DNA of 64,000 nucleotides from an uncultured Muribaculaceae bacterium (lineage in GTDB: Bacteria; Bacteroidota; Bacteroidia; Bacteroidales; Muribaculaceae). The stretch spans positions 1 through 64,000 of the forward strand of contig CAJLLX010000001.1 in NCBI GenBank assembly GCA_905207535.1, read 5' to 3'. Made by a program: the position numbers and the translations under genes. The notes beneath the pieces were generated by a model. The model did not search any database and was not told the origin of the DNA. It was given only the letters and a program-made list of their open reading frames with translations. Positions 1 through 8,998 of the stretch are shown piece after piece; within the stretch, counting starts at the first letter, position 1, and each line of letters opens with the position of its first letter.

Positions 1-1
1 G

Positions 2-169
2 GACTTCCAGATCCGAGAACTTGGGGACAACACCTCTGCGGGGTACATTCCCAAACTCATTTACACGATTTCCGGCAAATTCTTTGAATATGTCGAGGAT
101 TTTTCCGAACTTTACGATGAAGTTGTGCATATGCGCGATATAGTCAATTATCGGTTTGCTCACCTCTAA
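2..169 (+). CDS. 3' end of an unknown gene (partial)
   Basis: The reading frame is open from the window edge to a TAA at 167-169 and encodes the last 55 residues of a protein ending VNYRFAHL. The piece is mixed polar and aromatic (for example FFEYVEDFSELYDEV) with no signal peptide, membrane segment or motif that I recognise. The base composition is AT-richer than the TonB receptor gene that follows. The gene body lies upstream of the window, so no function is proposed. It is called coding because the frame stays open with sensible codons for 55 triplets, while frame 1 hits a stop at about codon 29. Confidence 0.55.
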   Translation, partial: DFQIRELGDNTSAGYIPKLIYTISGKFFEYVEDFSELYDEVVHMRDIVNYRFAHL

Positions 170-242
170 TTTACTAAATATCTGTGATATGCGCAACTTT
201 TTCATTATAAATATTTTAAGAAATTAATTCAACCAACAGGTT

Positions 243-3038
243 TTGCATTTGAAAGAGTTATTACACCATACAAAATCATCAATAAACAGGTCAATAGCGT
301 TCCTTCTGATACTGACCATCTTCAGTGGCCGGATGGAGGGGCGCTCTATAGCTGTGGATGTCACCGACCGCGATACCGGCGAGGCGGTGGAATTTGCCGC
401 TGTAGCCGTGACACGCGGCGAGCGCAATGCAGGAGGTCTGACCGACATATCGGGCCGATATGCGTTTACGCTCCCTGCAGGAGGCGGAGCATGGCATCTC
501 AGCGTCACAGCCGTGGGATATAAGCCCTATACCTCGGAGATGAAAGTAAGCAGCGGCGACTCGCTGCAGATAGTGAAAGTGGTGCTTGTGCCGGCATATA
601 CACAGATAGGTGAGGTGGTGGTCACCGCCCGCGAGGGACGCGGACTGGCGAGCGCTTCGCTTATCGACCGTCAGGCCATGGAGCATCTGCAGCCGTCGAG
701 TTTCACGGACCTGATGGAGATGCTACCGGGGGCGGTGAGCAAAGATCCCGAGATGGGAAAGGCCAATTTGGCTTCGCTTCGTCAGGCCGGCAATGTGTCA
801 GCCGATGACAATTTCGATACATCCTCGCTCGGCACCTCATTTGTGGTTGACGGTGTCCCCGTCAACACCAATGCACAGATGCAGGCCACAGCCGATGCCA
901 GCCGTGCCGACCGTCTGACCACCGGAAAGGGTGTGGACATGCGCTCGATCTCCACCGACGATATAGAGAGCGTGGAGGTGGTGCGCGGCATCGCCTCGGC
1001 CGAATATGGCGAGGTGACCTCCGGCCTGGTGAATATCAAGCGCAAATCGGGCTCGTCGGGGCTGCATGCCCGCTTCAAGGCCGACATGCAGAGCCAGCTC
1101 TTCTTCGTGGGGAAAGGTATAAAGATGCCGGGCGACGACTGGACCATGAATGTCTCGGCCGACTATCTCGACAGCAAGGTGGATCCCCGCAATACCCGCG
1201 AGAACTTCAAGCGCGTCACCGGATCGGTGCGTTCGACCAAAAAGTGGGTCTACGACAATATTTTGACCACCTGGAACACATCGCTCAACTATACCGGCAC
1301 CTTCGAGCGCGACCGCAATGACCCCGACCTCACCGTCAACGGCACTGTGGACTATTACACTTCCGACAACAACAGTATCTCGTGGGACAACACCCTTACG
1401 TTTGCCTCGCCTCTGGAGAAGTTTTTCAAATCGGCGGTAATCACTGCCGGACTCAGCTACAGCATGGAGAAGCTTCACCAGGAGAAGACCGTGGCCTCCT
1501 CGCGAGTGTATCCCCTGCCGGTAAGCATGACCCCGGGACCCAACAATGTGGGATTTCTGCCGATGAAATATGAGGCCCTGCTCGATGTGGACGGCAAACC
1601 GCTGACAGCCTTTGTGAAACTGGCTACACGCTTCCGCTACAACTTCCCGATGGCTGAGAATGTGATCAAGGCCGGCGCCGAATATTCCTACAGCAAGAAC
1701 TTCGGCAACGGGCAGATCTACGATATCACACGGCCTATAGTGGCCGGAAACACCGACCGTCCGCGTCCCTTCAGGGATATCCCCGGCATGAATCAGCTCT
1801 CGGCCTATGTGGAGCACACCACCGAATTGCATGCCGGCAATCATCAGCTCGATCTGCAGCTCGGACTCCGCGAGACACAGCTTCTGGGGCTCGATAGCCG
1901 CTACTATCTCAGCAACCGCCCCTATCTTGATCCCCGCATCAACGTCAAGTGGACCCTTCCTCAGACTTTTGCCGGCGGCTGGCCGATAGGGTGGGAGATA
2001 GCTGGAGGCCTGGGGTGGCACACCAAGATGCCGGTGGCAGCTTATCTTTTCCCGGATCTGCGCTATACCGATTATGCTCAGCTCAACTACTACCACAACA
2101 ACGAGGCTTACCGAGTGATGAACGTCTACACGTTTGTGGAGGATCTGACCAACTACGATCTGAAGGCCGCGCGCAACTTCAAGTGGGAGGTGCGAGCCGA
2201 TGTCACCTACCGCAACAACCGACTTTCGGTGACCTACTTCCGCGAGGATATGAAGGACGCCTTCCGCATGGCGCCCGTCGTGCATCGCTATGCCTACCGC
2301 CGCTATGACGCCTCGGGATACGATCCCGACGCCACCGGCCGTGCGCCATCGGTCGACGAGCTCCCCTGGACCGAAGAGAAGCGTGTAGCCACTGTAAGCC
2401 ACGCTGCCAACAGTTCGAGGGTGAAGAAAGAGGGTGTGGAGTTTACCTTCGCATCCTGCCGCATACCGGTGATCAGGACACGTGTGACAGTGAGCGGCGC
2501 ATGGTTTCGCACTCAGCTGAGCAACAGCGAGGGACTGTGGTTTAAACCCAACTCAGTGGTTAACGGCAAAGAACTGACCTATGCAGGGTTTTACAACGAC
2601 CTCGAGGGGAACGAATACAAGAGTTTCAATACCAATTTCACCTTCGATACCGATGTCCCCCGTCTCGGGCTGGTATTCTCGGTAGCGGTGCAGAATATGT
2701 GGTTCACTTCACGGCGGATGCTCCACAAGAGCGGAGTGCCCGACCTCTATATGGATGCCGATGGCAATGTGGCACCCTTCACGCCCGATATGGCTCAGGA
2801 TCCCTATCTGGGACAGCTGATCAGGGAATATTCGTCGGCTGCATTCGACGAACTGCGGGTGCCGGTGGCCACCACCTTCAATATCAAGGCCACAAAAAAA
2901 TTGTGGCACGACCGTGTAGGGATAGCGATCTATGTCAACCGCCTGCTTAGCATCACTCCCGATTACTACCGTTATGGGATGCTGCAGCGCCGCTACACAT
3001 CGCCATATTTCGGCATGGAGCTGAACCTTACGCTCTAA
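243..3038 (+). CDS. TonB-dependent outer-membrane receptor with carboxypeptidase-regulatory domain
   Basis: An outer-membrane gated transporter of about 930 residues. An N-terminal hydrophobic export signal (about residues 16-29) leads into a carboxypeptidase-regulatory-like beta domain (about 36-115), then the TonB-box-like stretch IGEVVVTA (122-129), a plug with the motif VVDGVPVNT, and a long beta-barrel ending in alternating hydrophobic residues. The family imports scarce ligands with energy from TonB-ExbBD; the ligand here is not evident. No ATG precedes the signal peptide. The frame opens after a TAA at 225-227, and the only reasonable starts are TTG at 243 or 249. It heads a same-strand run with a DUF4876-type lipoprotein and a DUF6850-type barrel, an arrangement that differs from SusCD pairs because no SusD follows. 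Confidence 0.9.
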   Translation: MHLKELLHHTKSSINRSIAFLLILTIFSGRMEGRSIAVDVTDRDTGEAVEFAAVAVTRGERNAGGLTDISGRYAFTLPAGGGAWHLSVTAVGYKPYTSEMKVSSGDSLQIVKVVLVPAYTQIGEVVVTAREGRGLASASLIDRQAMEHLQPSSFTDLMEMLPGAVSKDPEMGKANLASLRQAGNVSADDNFDTSSLGTSFVVDGVPVNTNAQMQATADASRADRLTTGKGVDMRSISTDDIESVEVVRGIASAEYGEVTSGLVNIKRKSGSSGLHARFKADMQSQLFFVGKGIKMPGDDWTMNVSADYLDSKVDPRNTRENFKRVTGSVRSTKKWVYDNILTTWNTSLNYTGTFERDRNDPDLTVNGTVDYYTSDNNSISWDNTLTFASPLEKFFKSAVITAGLSYSMEKLHQEKTVASSRVYPLPVSMTPGPNNVGFLPMKYEALLDVDGKPLTAFVKLATRFRYNFPMAENVIKAGAEYSYSKNFGNGQIYDITRPIVAGNTDRPRPFRDIPGMNQLSAYVEHTTELHAGNHQLDLQLGLRETQLLGLDSRYYLSNRPYLDPRINVKWTLPQTFAGGWPIGWEIAGGLGWHTKMPVAAYLFPDLRYTDYAQLNYYHNNEAYRVMNVYTFVEDLTNYDLKAARNFKWEVRADVTYRNNRLSVTYFREDMKDAFRMAPVVHRYAYRRYDASGYDPDATGRAPSVDELPWTEEKRVATVSHAANSSRVKKEGVEFTFASCRIPVIRTRVTVSGAWFRTQLSNSEGLWFKPNSVVNGKELTYAGFYNDLEGNEYKSFNTNFTFDTDVPRLGLVFSVAVQNMWFTSRRMLHKSGVPDLYMDADGNVAPFTPDMAQDPYLGQLIREYSSAAFDELRVPVATTFNIKATKKLWHDRVGIAIYVNRLLSITPDYYRYGMLQRRYTSPYFGMELNLTL

Positions 3039-3090
3039 AAGTCTGAGACTTAAATATTTGAAATAATAGCTAATTCCTAATTGAAGAAAA

Positions 3091-4308
3091 ATGAAGCGCT
3101 TTAGATATCTCTGGATGATGTTACTCCCGATGCTCGCCGTGAGCTGTGTCGACGACGATGACGATGTAGCGGGAGCAGACGACATAACAGTGTCCTTCAA
3201 TAATCAGTGGCCCGAAGGGGTAGCCGAAGAAGCGATAACCTCGGCCGAGATCACATTTCGTGAGCTTAACTCGGGTCAGACCGTCACTCTCAATCCTATC
3301 GGGAGCGACCTCGGTTCGCTTCCCCTCGGAGTATACGACTACGACGGTACGGTGAAATTGTCGTGCCCTGCAGGTGACGAGGCCGGAAGCACGATTGAGA
3401 AGACGCTGAGGGTCAGCGGAAGCTCGCTCACTGTGAGCAGTCCTGTGGCCATTCGTCTCGAATGGTTTTACTCCAACCCCGGCGGCACACTGGTGTTCTC
3501 GGAGATCTATGCCGCCGGGTCGCCAAACGCCACAGCAACGGGCGGACTGCGTGACTCTTATTTCCGTATCTACAACAATACCTCCGAGACAATTTATGCC
3601 GACGGGCTCGGCATTGTGGAGTCGACCTTTGTCAACTCGCGCACCAATGCATTCGAGATACTGACCCCGGCCAACGACCGCCAGGTGAACTTCACTGTCG
3701 GTACCGTGTGGGTGATTCCCGGCTCGGGAACGGATGTGCCCATCCTTCCCGGTCAGTCGATCAAGATTGCCGACCAGGCCATTGACTGGGGCGCACAGGT
3801 GGCCGGAGCACTCGACCACACCGACGCCGACTTCGAGTGGTACGACGACAATGCTATGGATACCGACAACCCTTCGGTGCCGAATCTTGAGAAGTGGTAT
3901 TGCTACTCGAATACCATTTGGATCATGTCGAACCAGTGCAACCGCTCGTATGCCCTGGTCCGTTTCCCTGAAGGGACTTCCGCCGAGAGCTATCTTGCCG
4001 ACTGGCACGGGGCGTTCGATTATATCTCGATTATCGGCACTCAGATGACCAACAACAACGCCTACCTGATACCCAATAGTTGGATAGTGGACGGAGTGAA
4101 TCTCGGCAACTCAGAGAGCTATGTCTACGGCGCCCTCGGCAACAGCGTGGACATCAGTTTTGCAAGCATTTCGGACATCGACAAGGATGCCAACCGCTTC
4201 GGGCGTGTTTTCCGCCGCAAGACGGCTACTGTGGATGCCGACGGAGTGGCATTGCTTCAGGATACCAACGACTCGGCGGCCGACTTCGAGCGTGTGAACG
4301 TGCGCTGA
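3091..4308 (+). CDS. DUF4876-type surface lipoprotein with lamin-tail-like domain
   Basis: A 405-residue protein. The start MKRFRYLWMMLLPMLAVSC is a lipoprotein signal with a cysteine at residue 19, followed by a run of aspartates, which may act as a surface-export tag. An immunoglobulin-like stretch comes first (about 25-125). From about 130 a segment beginning GTLVFSEIYAAG and continuing with FRIYNNTSETIYADGL resembles the lamin-tail fold. I assign it to DUF4876 from memory of the family and from its place directly after a TonB-dependent receptor. It probably sits on the outer membrane and partners the receptor, perhaps as a ligand-capturing lid. The spacer from the receptor is 52 bases, consistent with one transcript. 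The biochemical role is unknown. Confidence 0.8.
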   Translation: MKRFRYLWMMLLPMLAVSCVDDDDDVAGADDITVSFNNQWPEGVAEEAITSAEITFRELNSGQTVTLNPIGSDLGSLPLGVYDYDGTVKLSCPAGDEAGSTIEKTLRVSGSSLTVSSPVAIRLEWFYSNPGGTLVFSEIYAAGSPNATATGGLRDSYFRIYNNTSETIYADGLGIVESTFVNSRTNAFEILTPANDRQVNFTVGTVWVIPGSGTDVPILPGQSIKIADQAIDWGAQVAGALDHTDADFEWYDDNAMDTDNPSVPNLEKWYCYSNTIWIMSNQCNRSYALVRFPEGTSAESYLADWHGAFDYISIIGTQMTNNNAYLIPNSWIVDGVNLGNSESYVYGALGNSVDISFASISDIDKDANRFGRVFRRKTATVDADGVALLQDTNDSAADFERVNVR

Positions 4309-4373
4309 GACGGGATTCCGGTAAATTGAATCCCGATAAAAATGAAAAATCGGGATAACAGACAGAAGAAAAC

Positions 4374-5945
4374 ATGAAATACCGCGGAAAGATATTGATA
4401 GCGCTGGGGATGTGGCTTTCGGTCACGGCGCCGGCAGGGGCAGAGGAGACGGCTGACAGCACGTCGGCTGCGTCCTCGCGTCTTTTGTCGCGCGTCATGG
4501 CATGGGAGAGCAGCGCCGGCCAACTCCGCATGGCTGTGGCCCGGGAGAGCGCCGGAGCGATGTTCTACGCAAGTCCGTTTTCGCTCTCTTCGGCTGAGGT
4601 GAAGTGGGACTATCTCCATCGCGACGAAGCGCTGATCACAGAAGAGGGGAGAGGCCACTCCTACGGCTCGGCCGAGGCGCAGTCGTATATGCGTCTGAGC
4701 CGCAACACCGTGGTGTGGGGCGACGCCTCATTCCGCACCGGGATGAAGCGGGATGTGCGGCGCAACAATGCGGCCGACTTCGATCTGATCGGACCGTATG
4801 TGTTCGCTGATTCGGTGGGAGGCAACCTCACCGAGCAGCGCTACCGCTTCAGCGGCGGCTACTCCGGCGCATCAAAAGGGTGGACATGGGGCGCATATGC
4901 TTCATACACAGCCTGTATCGATTACCGCAATCGTGATCCGCGCGACAAGATAGTGGTGTCGGATCTAAAAGTGAATCTCGGCGGGTCTCATCTTATCGGC
5001 CGGGGCTATGCCGTGTCATTAGGTGGGGCACTGAGGGTTTACAACCAGGAGAGCGACATCGATTTTTATAATCCCAACAATCTCATCCGGCTTTACGCCA
5101 TGACCGGCCTCGGAGGGTTCTATCCGCGCTTTAGCGGCAACGGTTCCGGCACTACGGCTTACAGCGGCCTCGGGGTGGGAGGGAGTTTGACGCTCATCCC
5201 GATGACAGAGAAGCGGGTGGAGGTATTCGCATCGGCAAGATTCATGTTTCAGCCTGTGAAACAGACACTGCGCGACTTCAACAACCTGGAGCTGACCCGC
5301 TCGGACAACTATCAGGTGAGTCTGCAGGCCGGAGTGGCGCTGCATGCCGGCGAGTCGGTGGCTGTCACACCTCAGATCGAGGGAAATTTCCGCCGGCAGC
5401 TCGGGTATGAGAACATCTTCGGCAGTTCGGTGGGCAACAGCTACGAAAAGATAGGGACACGTCGCAATTACCGCCACGACCACGTGGGGGGAGCCCTCAG
5501 CGTGCCGGTAGAAGTGCGATGCAGCCGGGCAGTAAGGGTGGATGTGACCCCTGCGATTGACATGTATTACAGCCACGAAGATACCCGACGCCCCCGCAGG
5601 GTGCTCGAGGCCACTCGCCTGACCCCCTCGCTGAAAGCCGCGGCCCACTGGCAGAGCGCCGCAAAGTTGCTGTGGTCGGTAGAAGCCATCGGCAGCCGCA
5701 CCTTCAGCCGCGCTAACCGCATGTCGCTGCCTGGACTGGACCCGACGACATCGGTTGGAGCCACTGTGCTGCATAATTTTGATATGCTCACCTCCGATGC
5801 GACTTCGGTCGGCGGAGAGCTGCGCGGACTGTGGACCTTCTCGTCGTCGATGGCTCTGAATGTGGCTCTTAGCGGCTGTCATTACACCTACAAAGGGCAT
5901 GGCGGTGCCTCGCAGGCCTCCGTGTCGGCATCGCTGATATTCTGA
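4374..5945 (+). CDS. DUF6850-type outer-membrane beta-barrel protein
   Basis: A 523-residue protein with a clear signal peptide (MKYRGKILIALGMWLSVTAPAGA). The mature part consists of alternating short amphipathic strands with many Gly, Ser, Tyr and Arg residues, ending QASVSASLIF. The terminal Phe is typical of outer-membrane barrels that use the BAM complex. I associate it with the DUF6850 family of Bacteroidales barrels that occur next to DUF4876 genes; this is from memory rather than a search. It is the third gene of the receptor cluster, 65 bases after the lipoprotein. No enzymatic motif is visible. It is probably a second barrel of the same envelope machine or a surface ligand-handling partner. 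Confidence 0.75.
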   Translation: MKYRGKILIALGMWLSVTAPAGAEETADSTSAASSRLLSRVMAWESSAGQLRMAVARESAGAMFYASPFSLSSAEVKWDYLHRDEALITEEGRGHSYGSAEAQSYMRLSRNTVVWGDASFRTGMKRDVRRNNAADFDLIGPYVFADSVGGNLTEQRYRFSGGYSGASKGWTWGAYASYTACIDYRNRDPRDKIVVSDLKVNLGGSHLIGRGYAVSLGGALRVYNQESDIDFYNPNNLIRLYAMTGLGGFYPRFSGNGSGTTAYSGLGVGGSLTLIPMTEKRVEVFASARFMFQPVKQTLRDFNNLELTRSDNYQVSLQAGVALHAGESVAVTPQIEGNFRRQLGYENIFGSSVGNSYEKIGTRRNYRHDHVGGALSVPVEVRCSRAVRVDVTPAIDMYYSHEDTRRPRRVLEATRLTPSLKAAAHWQSAAKLLWSVEAIGSRTFSRANRMSLPGLDPTTSVGATVLHNFDMLTSDATSVGGELRGLWTFSSSMALNVALSGCHYTYKGHGGASQASVSASLIF

Positions 5946-5994
5946 AAATTATACATTTCTCATGCAGCGATAAGGCAAATTAAATGAAAATAGC

Positions 5995-6002
5995 TATTTT
6001 TG
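5995..6002 (+). promoter_or_regulatory. Bacteroidetes -7 box ahead of the ABC transporter genes
   Basis: TATTTTTG matches the Bacteroidetes -7 consensus TAnnTTTG and lies 24 bases upstream of the ABC ATPase start. No clear TTTG lies about 20 bases further up, so only the -7 element is supported. It suggests that the ABC genes can be transcribed separately from the receptor genes. Confidence 0.4.
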
Positions 6003-6025
6003 CACCATAAGAACAACTGAAAACA

Positions 6026-6922
6026 ATGGCTGAAAAAGAGAACCAGCCGGTAATATCCGTTAAGAATCTTACCCAGCGTTACGGCAAAGGGCGCGTGATC
6101 TACGAGAATCTCTCGTTTGAGGTGCCTCGCGGCCGTATACTCGGACTTTTGGGTAAAAATGGCACCGGCAAGACCACCACAATCAATATCCTCATGGGAT
6201 TTCTGCGCCCGAAGTCGGGTGAATGCAGGATTTTCGGAGAGGATATCACCAAAATGAGCCCGGAGACCCGTAGCCGCATAGCACTGCTGCTCGAAGGGCA
6301 TGTGCAGTATTCGTTCATGACCATCGGCGAGATAGAGCGATTCTACTCGCGCTTCTATCCGCGCTGGAATGCCGACGCCTACTACGGGCTGATGAAGAAA
6401 CTGAAAGTGTCGCCCGGTCAGAAGATCTCGTCGATGAGCAACGGTCAGCGCTCACAGGTGGCGTTGGGTCTGATACTCGCACAGAATGCCGACCTGCTGG
6501 TGCTCGACGATTTTTCGCTCGGACTTGACCCCGGCTATCGCCGTCTGTTTATAGAATATCTCCGCGACTTCGTGAAGAGCGAGGGAAAAACCGTGTTCAT
6601 GACCTCGCATATCATCCAGGACCTCGAGCGTCTGGTCGACGACTGCATCATCATGGACTATGGGAAGATACTGACCCAGATGCCTGTGGATGAGCTGATG
6701 TCGACTCTGCGCCGCTACACCTACAGCGGCGGCAAACTGCCCGAAGGGGAAGGAATCTACAGTCCGTGGCACACAGGCGACGGCAACGAGTTTTATTCAT
6801 TCAAGAAAGACGACGAGGTGCGCTCTCTGCTGAAAGCTCAGGGCATAGAGGCAAATGACCTCGTCTCGGAGGCCCCGGCATCGCTTGAGGATGCATTTAT
6901 CGGACTTACCGGACGCTATTGA
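6026..6922 (+). CDS. ABC transporter ATP-binding protein
   Basis: A cytoplasmic ABC ATPase of 298 residues. Walker A is GLLGKNGTGKTTT (from about residue 39), the signature reads SMSNGQRSQ, Walker B/D-loop is LLVLDDFSLGLDP, and the switch histidine is in MTSHIIQ. Two features are unusual: the signature has Asn for the first Gly of SGGQ, and the residue after the Walker B Asp, normally the catalytic Glu of LDEP, is Asp. Hydrolysis may therefore be slow. It is followed at 78 bases by a six-helix membrane protein that probably serves as its permease, and by a DUF4857-type protein. The substrate is unknown. The neighbouring TonB receptor suggests a role at the envelope, but whether this ABC module imports, exports or powers something else cannot be told from sequence. 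Confidence 0.9.
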   Translation: MAEKENQPVISVKNLTQRYGKGRVIYENLSFEVPRGRILGLLGKNGTGKTTTINILMGFLRPKSGECRIFGEDITKMSPETRSRIALLLEGHVQYSFMTIGEIERFYSRFYPRWNADAYYGLMKKLKVSPGQKISSMSNGQRSQVALGLILAQNADLLVLDDFSLGLDPGYRRLFIEYLRDFVKSEGKTVFMTSHIIQDLERLVDDCIIMDYGKILTQMPVDELMSTLRRYTYSGGKLPEGEGIYSPWHTGDGNEFYSFKKDDEVRSLLKAQGIEANDLVSEAPASLEDAFIGLTGRY

Positions 6923-7000
6923 TCAACGTAAAAGAGAGCGGGACGTCGGCTTGCAAGAGCGTATGATGCCCCGCAATGAGAAAACAGTGTAGCTAAAACA

Positions 7001-7672
7001 ATGACAAAAGCGATATTTTACAAAGAGTGGCTCAAGACACGCCGCACCTTCTGGGTGTGTCTGCTGCTGGCGGCAATTCTTGCCGTTTACGCCATAATGT
7101 GTGTGAGGCGAGTGAGCGCATCGCACGGAGTGGAGCATATATGGCTAATAATGCTGATGAAAGATCAGATATTTATCGATGCTATCAAATTTTTCCCGCC
7201 GCTGGCGGCTCTGGCGATAGGATTCGCACAGATGAACCCCGAGATGCAGCTGAAACGCCTGAAACTGACCTTGCATCTGCCTTACCCGCAGGGCAAACTG
7301 GTGACAGCCATGGTGAGCACCGGCTTGCTGGAGTGCCTTGCCATCTACCTGCTTCAGGCAGTGGCAATAGCTGTGTACTACGGCACTGTGGTCACCTCCG
7401 AGATGACCATGCACGTGATGCTTACCACCATCCCATGGTATCTTGCCGGACTTAACACATATCTCTTCACCGCAGCCGTATGCCTCGAGGGGCGCTGGCG
7501 CCGCCGCGTGGCCATCGGCCTGACAGGTGTAGGAGTGGTATGCGTCTTTTATATGCAGTCGATGCCTCAGGCCTACAACGGGATGCTTTTTGGCACCACG
7601 CTGTTCACCCTGCTTCTTATGCTGCTGAGTGTCAATTCTGTAAATCGCTTCAAGGAGGGGCTTATTGACTAA
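7001..7672 (+). CDS. Membrane protein, probable ABC permease subunit
   Basis: A 223-residue integral membrane protein with about six hydrophobic segments. The first is WVCLLLAAILAVYAIMCV near residue 20 and the last is TLFTLLLMLLSVNSV near the C terminus. The N terminus (MTKAIFYKEWLKTRR) is the amphipathic start typical of ABC-2 type permeases such as the NatB/YhfE group. It has no ATPase or enzyme motif. It sits between the ABC ATPase and the DUF4857-type gene, and the next gene starts 7 bases after its stop, so the three are almost surely co-transcribed. The permease role is inferred from topology and context. Confidence 0.75.
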   Translation: MTKAIFYKEWLKTRRTFWVCLLLAAILAVYAIMCVRRVSASHGVEHIWLIMLMKDQIFIDAIKFFPPLAALAIGFAQMNPEMQLKRLKLTLHLPYPQGKLVTAMVSTGLLECLAIYLLQAVAIAVYYGTVVTSEMTMHVMLTTIPWYLAGLNTYLFTAAVCLEGRWRRRVAIGLTGVGVVCVFYMQSMPQAYNGMLFGTTLFTLLLMLLSVNSVNRFKEGLID

Positions 7673-7678
7673 AATCAT

Positions 7679-8962
7679 ATGAAACGTTTACCCCGTATAC
7701 TGATGTTTTTAGTGGCAGTGGCCGTGCTGAGCTGGTTCCTGCCATGGCTTTACGCTCTTTGTTTTCCCGCACCCTCGGGTGAGCCATTCTGCTCGTTTTC
7801 TCCCGTCAGCGGTAAATGGATTGTGACCGAGTCGCGTCCGGGGAGCGCTCCGGTGATTACCGAGCTCGACAGTGCCGATGCGCAGGGCCGGATACTCGGC
7901 GGCACAGTGCTGACCCGCGATCAGCGCGACTCGCTCGTGCCCCAGCTCTTCTATAAAGAGCTGCTCGCGCATGACCGTCTGCCCGACACCATAGCCTCGC
8001 AGGAGGTGAGCGCGCATATCCTGCGCACACATGAGCTGATGCTCAACGCATCGCCTCGCGACTATCTGAAACGCAACGCCGGAGTGTGGATGATGATGGA
8101 GTCGATGCCCGAGCGCGTGGATCTGAGCGATCCCACTGAGGTGTTCCGCTTCAAATCCGACAGCACCATGGAGTTTGTGGATATGGCCACCAATACGGTC
8201 AACGAAGGGCGCACACGACGGTTCACCGAGCTGATGCGTGCTCGCGGATTTGCTTTCCCCGCTACCGACCTTTCGGCCAATGTGACATCGCGCAAAGCCT
8301 ACGACGAGGGTTACCTGATGGTTGACAGCCGTGGTCAGCTCTTCCAGGTGAAGCAGCGCGCCGGCCGCCCGTTTGTAGAGAGGATAGCTATGCCCGAAGG
8401 GCGGCGTGCACTCAAGGCATTCATCACCGAGGAACCCGACCGCTCGGTGCTGGGATTCGTAGCGGATACCGACGGCGGCTTCTGGCTGATCGACCGGAGT
8501 GCCGGCCGCCCCGCGCTTGTAGAGCTTCCTGTGGATATCAGCGTAGATCCGGCCAAACAGACTATCCTTTGCATGGGCTCGGTGTTCGGTCTGACATTCC
8601 GCTTCAGCGAGAGCGGCCCCAACGGCATGTCGCACTGGCGCTTTGTGAGCCGCACACCCGGCAAAGAGCGCAATCTGCAGCTGCTCGGGAGATATGACTA
8701 TCAGAAACCGCGCACCGCAGCCTGGCGCGTGGCCGACTATATCTTCCCCTACACCCTGACCTTCACCTCCACAAGCGATTCGCTCGCTTATCCGCGACTG
8801 GGCCGCTGGAGCCTGCTTGCACTGCCTCTGAATGTGGTGCTGGCGCTTGTGGTGCTGCTGTTTGTGCCCGGAGCCGAGGGCAAACGCCGCTGGTGCGCCG
8901 GCATACTTACGCTGGTATGCGGCGTATACGCCTTCATCCCTTCGCTTGTGTTTCGTGACTGA
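7679..8962 (+). CDS. DUF4857-type membrane protein of the ABC cluster
   Basis: A 427-residue protein with one N-terminal membrane segment (ILMFLVAVAVLSWFLPWL). It has a soluble domain of about 330 residues with beta-propeller-like strand repeats (for example GFVADTDGGFWLIDRSAG), and two C-terminal membrane helices (LLALPLNVVLALVVLLF and a second ending at FIPSLVF). The large domain most likely lies in the periplasm. I recognise it as the DUF4857 family, which I know only as an uncharacterised Bacteroidetes family found beside ABC genes. It starts 7 bases after the permease-like gene. A role as periplasmic regulator or extension of the transporter is a guess. Confidence 0.75.
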   Translation: MKRLPRILMFLVAVAVLSWFLPWLYALCFPAPSGEPFCSFSPVSGKWIVTESRPGSAPVITELDSADAQGRILGGTVLTRDQRDSLVPQLFYKELLAHDRLPDTIASQEVSAHILRTHELMLNASPRDYLKRNAGVWMMMESMPERVDLSDPTEVFRFKSDSTMEFVDMATNTVNEGRTRRFTELMRARGFAFPATDLSANVTSRKAYDEGYLMVDSRGQLFQVKQRAGRPFVERIAMPEGRRALKAFITEEPDRSVLGFVADTDGGFWLIDRSAGRPALVELPVDISVDPAKQTILCMGSVFGLTFRFSESGPNGMSHWRFVSRTPGKERNLQLLGRYDYQKPRTAAWRVADYIFPYTLTFTSTSDSLAYPRLGRWSLLALPLNVVLALVVLLFVPGAEGKRRWCAGILTLVCGVYAFIPSLVFRD

Positions 8963-8998
8963 AAATTACAATCAATATAACATTTAAAATTAATAGCA

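Noticed and set aside
837..2402. Long open frame antisense to the TonB receptor gene
   Set aside because: It lies opposite a gene with clear domains and comes from GC-rich codon bias; the protein has no recognisable features.
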